From Lachnospiraceae bacterium (GTDB lineage Bacteria; Bacillota; Clostridia; Lachnospirales; Lachnospiraceae), in the NCBI GenBank assembly GCA_015056905.1, contig SVFI01000003.1:124001-188000 (forward strand): a stretch of DNA of 64,000 nucleotides. Reading direction: 5' to 3'. Every line of letters starts with the position of its first letter. The stretch's first letter is position 1. The notes under the pieces are model-generated. The model was not told where the DNA came from, did no database searches, and saw nothing but the letters and a program-made list of their open reading frames with translations. Of this stretch, positions 58,692-64,000 are shown one piece after another. The translations under genes were made by a program, and so were the position numbers.

Positions 58692-59284
58692 AGGTATACC
58701 CCCATTTTTTCATTTATCTGTTTTTTTGTCTCTTCAAAACTGCCCGAATTGTCGAGCACATACGAACACGCCTCACGAAAAAGTTGCTCACTGAGTTGCT
58801 TTTCCATAATAGAAGTTATCTTCTCATCAGAATAGCCCCGGCTTACCTTCAGACGTTCTCTGCGCACTGTTTCATTCGCATACACATACCAAAGTTCATC
58901 GACGATTTCGTCGTAATGTTCTTCTATTAAAAGCGCTGCCTCCAAAAAGAAAAAATCATAAACCTGCGCTTCCTTTTCTCTCGCGATTTCCTGCTCAACA
59001 TATGTGCGTACTGCCGGATGAATGATGGCATTAACCGCAGCAAGCTTCCCCATATCGGAAAATATCGCCTGCGCCATCTTTAATTTATCTATCGCGCCGT
59101 CTTCCTTCACAATCTGAGTCCCGAGACATTCAATAACCGGCTCATAGCATGGCATTCCCGGCTCCTTCAGGAGGTTCGCCACATCATCTGCGAGCAAGAT
59201 GCGCGCCTTGTAATTGGCCTCCAAATACCTCAGCACCGCCGATTTTCCACAGCCGACACCGCCCGTAATTCCTATTATAATCAT
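58673..59284 (-). CDS. coaE: Dephospho-CoA kinase
   Basis: IIGITGGVGCGKSAVLRYLEANYKARILLADDVA. Confidence 0.96.
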   Translation of the reverse strand: MIIIGITGGVGCGKSAVLRYLEANYKARILLADDVANLLKEPGMPCYEPVIECLGTQIVKEDGAIDKLKMAQAIFSDMGKLAAVNAIIHPAVRTYVEQEIAREKEAQVYDFFFLEAALLIEEHYDEIVDELWYVYANETVRRERLKVSRGYSDEKITSIMEKQLSEQLFREACSYVLDNSGSFEETKKQINEKMGVYLCKRQI

Positions 59285-59305
59285 GACTGAATTTCCTTTG
59301 TCTGC

Positions 59306-61933
59306 CTATTTGGCTTCATACCAGTTTTCACCTGTATGCACATCAATCTCAAGTTCCACGGAAAGTTGCGCAGCCCCTTTCATGTCACGATAGAGAATCT
59401 CCCGCACCTGCTCCACTTCATCCTCATACACTTCCAGAAGAAGCTCGTCATGTACCTGCAAAAGAATCCGGCTCTTAAGACCTTCCTCCAAAAGGGAACG
59501 ATACACACGAATCATCGCAATTTTCATGATATCCGCTGCCGTACCCTGAATCGGCGCATTCATCGCCACACGCTCCCCGAACTGACGCTGCATAAAATTA
59601 GAACTCCCCAGCTCCGGTATCGGTCGCCTGCGCTCATATAACGTCCGGCTCTCTCCCGTTTCCTTTGCGGTCTGCACACAGCGGTCCAAAAACTGCTTAA
59701 TTCCCGGATAAGTTTCAAAATACTGGTCAATATACGCAGCAGCCTCCTTACGGCTGATACTTAAGTCCTGACTTAATCCAAATGAACTGATGCCATACAC
59801 TATCCCGAAGTTAACCGCCTTCGCATTTCTTCTCTGCAAGTCTGTCACTTCTTCAAACGGTGTATGGAACACCTTAGAAGCCGTAATGCGGTGAATATCC
59901 TCAGACATGCGGTAAGCTTCAATTAACTCCTCATCTTCCGACATATGTGCCAAAATGCGAAGCTCTATCTGCGAGTAATCCGCATCCATGAATACGCATC
60001 CTTCTTTCGGGACAAACACCTTCCGAATCAGACGTCCGAGTTCCATTCGCATCGGTATATTCTGCAAATTCGGTTCTGTTGAAGAAATGCGCCCTGTTGC
60101 CGTAATCATTTGGTTAAAACTCGTGTGGATTCTCCCATCCTCACCGATATACTCTGCCAAACCGTCCGCATACGTCGATTTCAGTTTCGTCAAGCCCCGG
60201 TATTCTAAAATATCAGCGACCACCGGATACTCCGGCGCAAGTTTTTCAAGCACATCCGCCGCCGTTGAATAGCCCGTCTTTGTCTTCTTGCCGCCCTTAA
60301 GTTGCATTTTTTCGAATAATATTTCTCCAAGCTGCTTCGGCGAATTAATATTAAACACCTCGCCTACCGCATCATAAATCTGTTGTCTTAAGACAACTAT
60401 TTTTTCCTCCAGGAGTCTTCCGTATTCGACAAGTTCATCTTTTTTAACAATGACACCTTCTTTTTCCATCGCATAAAGCACATAAGTCAACGGCATTTCC
60501 ATTGTCCAAAACAGTTCTTCCATCCCTGATTCCTGCAATTTTGCAGTAAGCAAAGGATAACTGTTTTTGATCGTATATACAATACTGCCCATATATGCAG
60601 TAAATTTTCCCTCATCTGCCTCAAAGGCATCCGCATATCCGACTTTCCCGAACTGCGTCTTGTAATCCTGCAAAGCGATGCCACAGTACTCACCCGCCAC
60701 ATCATCAATGGTGTATTCACTCTTTAACGGATTCATCAGATAGGCCGCAAGTTTTACATCAAAAAAACCGCTTACCATCTCTACATCACCACTGAAACAG
60801 TCATATGACTTTTTACAGTCAAAAGACACCAGCATACAGCTTCTACGCAGCCCGTCCAGCTTTCCGGCCAGATAGTCCATGGTAAGAAACCCCTGTGCGG
60901 CCACGAAATAACTGTTATCTTCCGAAAAGGTAAGTGCAATTCCCGTATCCCGGGCCACATAATATGCAACAATCTCCGCAGATGCGCATTCGTTAAACAC
61001 TCTTTCCGCCTCTGTCATATTGCTGACAAGTCTGCATTCCGGAAGCGGTTTCTCCGCCTCGCCTGCATTCTCAAAACGGCTGAGCATATTCTTAAATGCC
61101 AGCCTTTTAAACAGCTCATAGGCTTCCTTCGTGTACATGTCACCAAGCTTTGCCTGTGCAAGTGTATATGAAATCGGCGCATCCGTCTCTATCGTCGCAA
61201 GCTCCTTGGACAAGTCTGCAAGCTCACGATTTTCACGGAGTGTCGTTTGAATACTCTTCTTCGTAATCTCATCGAGATGCGCATAAATATTTTCAATAGA
61301 CCCATACGTTTCCATTAGTCCGGTCGCCGTTTTTTCTCCTACCTTCGGAACTCCCGGAATGTTGTCCGCCGTGTCTCCCATCAATGCTTTCAATTCTATA
61401 AACTGCAGCGGCGAGACATGATATCGCTCTTTGACATCCGCCGCATAATAATCCTCCACCTCGGTTCGATTCCCCTTGGTTTTCGGAATACGTATCTTAA
61501 TCGTATCCGTCGCAATCTGCAGTAAATCGCGATCTCCGGAAACAAGTGCTACTGCAATACCTTCCTTCTCCGCTCTTTTCGCCATTGTTCCGAGAATATC
61601 ATCGGCCTCATATCCTTCCTGCTCCATCGTCAGGATTCCCATAGCCGCAAGTACTTCCTTCATCACCGGAACCTGCTGCCGCAGTTCCTCCGGCATCGGT
61701 TTTCGCGTACCTTTATAAGCCGCATAGCGTTTGTGGCGGAAAGTCGGTGCCTTCAAATCGAAAGCTACTGCCAGATACTGTGGTTTTTCTTCCTCCAATA
61801 TCTTAAACATAATATTTAAAAATCCATAGATTGCATTCGTGTGAAGCCCTTCCGGATTCGTCAAATCCGGAACTCCGTAAAACGCTCTGTTTAGAATGCT
61901 GTGCCCATCAATCAGTACAAGTTTTTGTTCCAT
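59306..61933 (-). CDS. polA: DNA polymerase I
   Basis: 5' nuclease domain LVLIDGHSILNRAFYG; polymerase motifs DADYSQIELRILAHMSEDEELIEAY, QVHDELLLEV. Confidence 0.98.
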   Translation of the reverse strand: MEQKLVLIDGHSILNRAFYGVPDLTNPEGLHTNAIYGFLNIMFKILEEEKPQYLAVAFDLKAPTFRHKRYAAYKGTRKPMPEELRQQVPVMKEVLAAMGILTMEQEGYEADDILGTMAKRAEKEGIAVALVSGDRDLLQIATDTIKIRIPKTKGNRTEVEDYYAADVKERYHVSPLQFIELKALMGDTADNIPGVPKVGEKTATGLMETYGSIENIYAHLDEITKKSIQTTLRENRELADLSKELATIETDAPISYTLAQAKLGDMYTKEAYELFKRLAFKNMLSRFENAGEAEKPLPECRLVSNMTEAERVFNECASAEIVAYYVARDTGIALTFSEDNSYFVAAQGFLTMDYLAGKLDGLRRSCMLVSFDCKKSYDCFSGDVEMVSGFFDVKLAAYLMNPLKSEYTIDDVAGEYCGIALQDYKTQFGKVGYADAFEADEGKFTAYMGSIVYTIKNSYPLLTAKLQESGMEELFWTMEMPLTYVLYAMEKEGVIVKKDELVEYGRLLEEKIVVLRQQIYDAVGEVFNINSPKQLGEILFEKMQLKGGKKTKTGYSTAADVLEKLAPEYPVVADILEYRGLTKLKSTYADGLAEYIGEDGRIHTSFNQMITATGRISSTEPNLQNIPMRMELGRLIRKVFVPKEGCVFMDADYSQIELRILAHMSEDEELIEAYRMSEDIHRITASKVFHTPFEEVTDLQRRNAKAVNFGIVYGISSFGLSQDLSISRKEAAAYIDQYFETYPGIKQFLDRCVQTAKETGESRTLYERRRPIPELGSSNFMQRQFGERVAMNAPIQGTAADIMKIAMIRVYRSLLEEGLKSRILLQVHDELLLEVYEDEVEQVREILYRDMKGAAQLSVELEIDVHTGENWYEAK

Positions 61934-61971
61934 TTATTCTCTCCTGCTCTTAACACATCGCCCCGGTAAGC

Positions 61972-62292
61972 CTAAAGCAACGCATAAATATATGTCAATG
62001 CAACCATTGCGATTGCGACAATTTCAAAAGCAACAAACCCGAGAATACAGTTTCGACGTCTCATCATCCCTCTTTCCGTCTGCTCCATGTATTCCTTCAA
62101 CTCCCGGTCGAGGTCAAAGGTTTTACCTTCCTCCAAACGCGAAATACCTTCCGACGACAAATACTGTATTGTAAGCTCTTCTTTACAGTCCTCACATATT
62201 TCCATATGTCCTAAAAATCGCATCAAATCTCTGCTTTTTAGTTCATCCTTCAAAAAAGCTGGAATCTGATACTGAATCTGTTTACAATCCAT
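61972..62292 (-). CDS. Small zinc-finger membrane protein (anti-sigma-like)
   Basis: FLGHMEICEDCKEELTI (HxxxCxxC) with one C-terminal TM helix. Confidence 0.75.
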   Translation of the reverse strand: MDCKQIQYQIPAFLKDELKSRDLMRFLGHMEICEDCKEELTIQYLSSEGISRLEEGKTFDLDRELKEYMEQTERGMMRRRNCILGFVAFEIVAIAMVALTYIYALL

Positions 62293-62327
62293 AGCATCAC
62301 CCTTTTTTACCTTGACTATTTATTATA

Positions 62328-63137
62328 TCAAAAAAGGCAAATAATTTCCATATCATCCGGCACAAATACTTCCCCATCAAACACCTGCTTTGCTTCTTTT
62401 GTATATTTCTGCTTTCTCGTCGCAAGCGTCTTATCTTCCGTATGCCAAAGTACAACTTTCTCCGCCATCAGTTCCTGTGCCGTCCGTCCTGCATCCATTG
62501 CCGTTCCATGATGCTTTTCATATGGCTCAAACACATCTTTGTCTTCGTCAAGACAGAATGCCTCGTGCAAAAGCCACGTACTTCCGATGACAAATTTCTC
62601 GCACGCCTCGTTGTACGGCTCATCCCCCGTAAACGTTAACGCACTTCCGTCCCGAAGTGTCGTTGTAAAACCAAACTGCTTTGCCTTCGTCGAAAAAATA
62701 TCAAAAAACGTCACGGAATAGGACAAAATCTCAACGGTCTGCCCTTCCGTCACCTCATCGAAAAAGATACGCTCATCCAAAAAAGCAACATGCTTTTTGG
62801 CGAGCATCATATCACAGAAGGAACGTAGCATCGCAACCACTTCTTTATGTCCGTATATCCGAAAATCACCTTTATAATTACCCTTATGCATCTGCGTCGC
62901 AACCATCCGCACAATCCAGACAGCCCCAAGAATATGGTCCGTGTGCTTATGCGTTACAAACATATGATGAATCTGATTTACCGAGACATTCATCTTCTCA
63001 AACTGTGTTAAAATCCCATTTCCGCCGCCGGCGTCAACCAAAAAAAGTTCCTCACCGTCACTTAATGCAAAACAAGTATTATAACATTTCGTCACCGCAG
63101 CATTTCCGGTTCCGAACACATAAAGCTTCTGTTCCAT
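62328..63137 (-). CDS. MBL-fold (RNase Z-like) metallohydrolase
   Basis: LFLVDAGGGNGILTQFEKM; VTHKHTDHILGAVW; LTFTGDEPYNE; LLHEAFCLDED. Confidence 0.88.
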   Translation of the reverse strand: MEQKLYVFGTGNAAVTKCYNTCFALSDGEELFLVDAGGGNGILTQFEKMNVSVNQIHHMFVTHKHTDHILGAVWIVRMVATQMHKGNYKGDFRIYGHKEVVAMLRSFCDMMLAKKHVAFLDERIFFDEVTEGQTVEILSYSVTFFDIFSTKAKQFGFTTTLRDGSALTFTGDEPYNEACEKFVIGSTWLLHEAFCLDEDKDVFEPYEKHHGTAMDAGRTAQELMAEKVVLWHTEDKTLATRKQKYTKEAKQVFDGEVFVPDDMEIICLF

Positions 63138-63320
63138 TTTTTCTTATCCCTTTCCTTACAAATACGCTTTTTTAATTGTAAAAAAATCGCCTATGCTTGT
63201 CAAGGCAAGTACCTCCTCCCCTGACATATAGTACTTTATCCGGACATGCGAATGTTTTTCTCAATATGCTACTTGAAATTCCTTTCCTGTTATGTTAAAC
63301 TAATCTTCGGTTGAAAAAAC

Positions 63321-63403
63321 GCCGGCGTGTCGGAATGGCAGACGATGCAGACTCAAAATCTGTTGGGTGTACGCCCGTGCGGGTTCAAGTCCCGCCGCCG
63401 GCA
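63321..63403 (+). tRNA. tRNA-Leu (anticodon CAA)
   Basis: Acceptor GCCGGCG/CGCCGGC, anticodon loop CTCAAAA, class II variable arm TGGGTGTACGCCC, T-arm GCGGGTTCAAGTCCCGC. Confidence 0.95.
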
Positions 63404-63406
63404 GAA

Positions 63407-63437
63407 AAAGAACCATGGAATTCATCCATGGTTCTTT
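63407..63437. terminator. Terminator after tRNA-Leu
   Basis: AAAGAACCATGGA...TCCATGGTTCTTT then T-rich. Confidence 0.8.
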
Positions 63438-63441
63438 CTTT

Positions 63442-63966
63442 TTACTTCTTCAAATACTCTACCAGCGGCTTCACATACTCCTCCCCGCTGATGTCAAACG
63501 AGCCTTTGAGTGCTTCCTCAAATCCCTGGCCCATCTCCGTCTTTTCTTTTTGATTTTTCATCATCCTCGCCGCCATTTTCATCATCATTTTTTCCATAAA
63601 TGGCATTTTTTCATAGCAAATTCCGCTCTGCATATAAAAATGCGGGATTACTTCAAGTTCTTCCGGCGTAAAATTGTTTTCCCATACGTCATTCACAATA
63701 TCCTCCGCCGCATTCGGAGTCGCACCCGTCGCAAATACAACAAGCTCTTTTGCACTGCTTGCTGCGAACATTTCTTTTGCTTTTTTCAGATCATCTACGT
63801 TTCCCGCAAACAATCTGGAACCAAATACCACTGTATCATATTCCGCCATTTTCGCCGCTGTTGCCTTTTTCAGTTCTATCATGTCACACTGCACTTCTTT
63901 TGCGATTATCTCTGCATATTTTTTCGTAAATCCTGTCTTACTCTTATACACAACTAATGTTTTCAT
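63442..63966 (-). CDS. Flavodoxin-domain protein
   Basis: MKTLVVYKSKTGFTKKYAEIIAKEVQCDMIEL; YDTVVFGSRLFAGNVDDL. Confidence 0.9.
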   Translation of the reverse strand: MKTLVVYKSKTGFTKKYAEIIAKEVQCDMIELKKATAAKMAEYDTVVFGSRLFAGNVDDLKKAKEMFAASSAKELVVFATGATPNAAEDIVNDVWENNFTPEELEVIPHFYMQSGICYEKMPFMEKMMMKMAARMMKNQKEKTEMGQGFEEALKGSFDISGEEYVKPLVEYLKK

Positions 63967-64000
63967 AATGTCCTCCTATAGTTTCTTTAAATTATCTACC

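Noticed and set aside
63311-63553. 80-aa plus-strand ORF
   Set aside because: Overlaps tRNA-Leu and its terminator; no coding evidence.

Overview
The window is a chromosomal segment of a low-GC, spore-forming Firmicute, most likely Lachnospiraceae-like (inferred from spoIVA and gene order). It is dominated by housekeeping genes, mostly on the minus strand: spoIVA, bioY, gpsA-plsY-der, rnhB-lepB-rbgA-lepB-rplS, trmD-rimM, khpA-rpsP-ffh-ylxM, ftsY-smc-rnc-acpP-plsX-rpmF-yceD, pta, coaE-polA. A tRNA-Leu(CAA) lies near the right end. Accessory insertions include a large secreted C39-like/GBS-Bsp-like/ricin/LRR protein, two membrane glycosyltransferase-like genes, a NatAB-type ABC exporter with a CPBP domain, and two-component systems. 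The most unusual signal is a short interspersed repeat. Its unit is GGGTAT-N21-ATACCC (33 bp), and three units make a ~154-155 bp element with inter-unit gaps of 36-38 and 17-19 nt. I find three copies: one inverted, between the DUF512 gene and spoIVA (about 1870-2028), and two in direct orientation (about 14686-14854 and 15791-15956) that tightly bracket a single PD-(D/E)XK-like nuclease ORF. This looks like an undescribed small repeat/mobile cassette. A second point of interest is a hybrid kinase/receiver protein (35338-36963) that appears to have lost both phospho-acceptor residues. All calls come from reading the sequence and supplied translations; no database searches were run.
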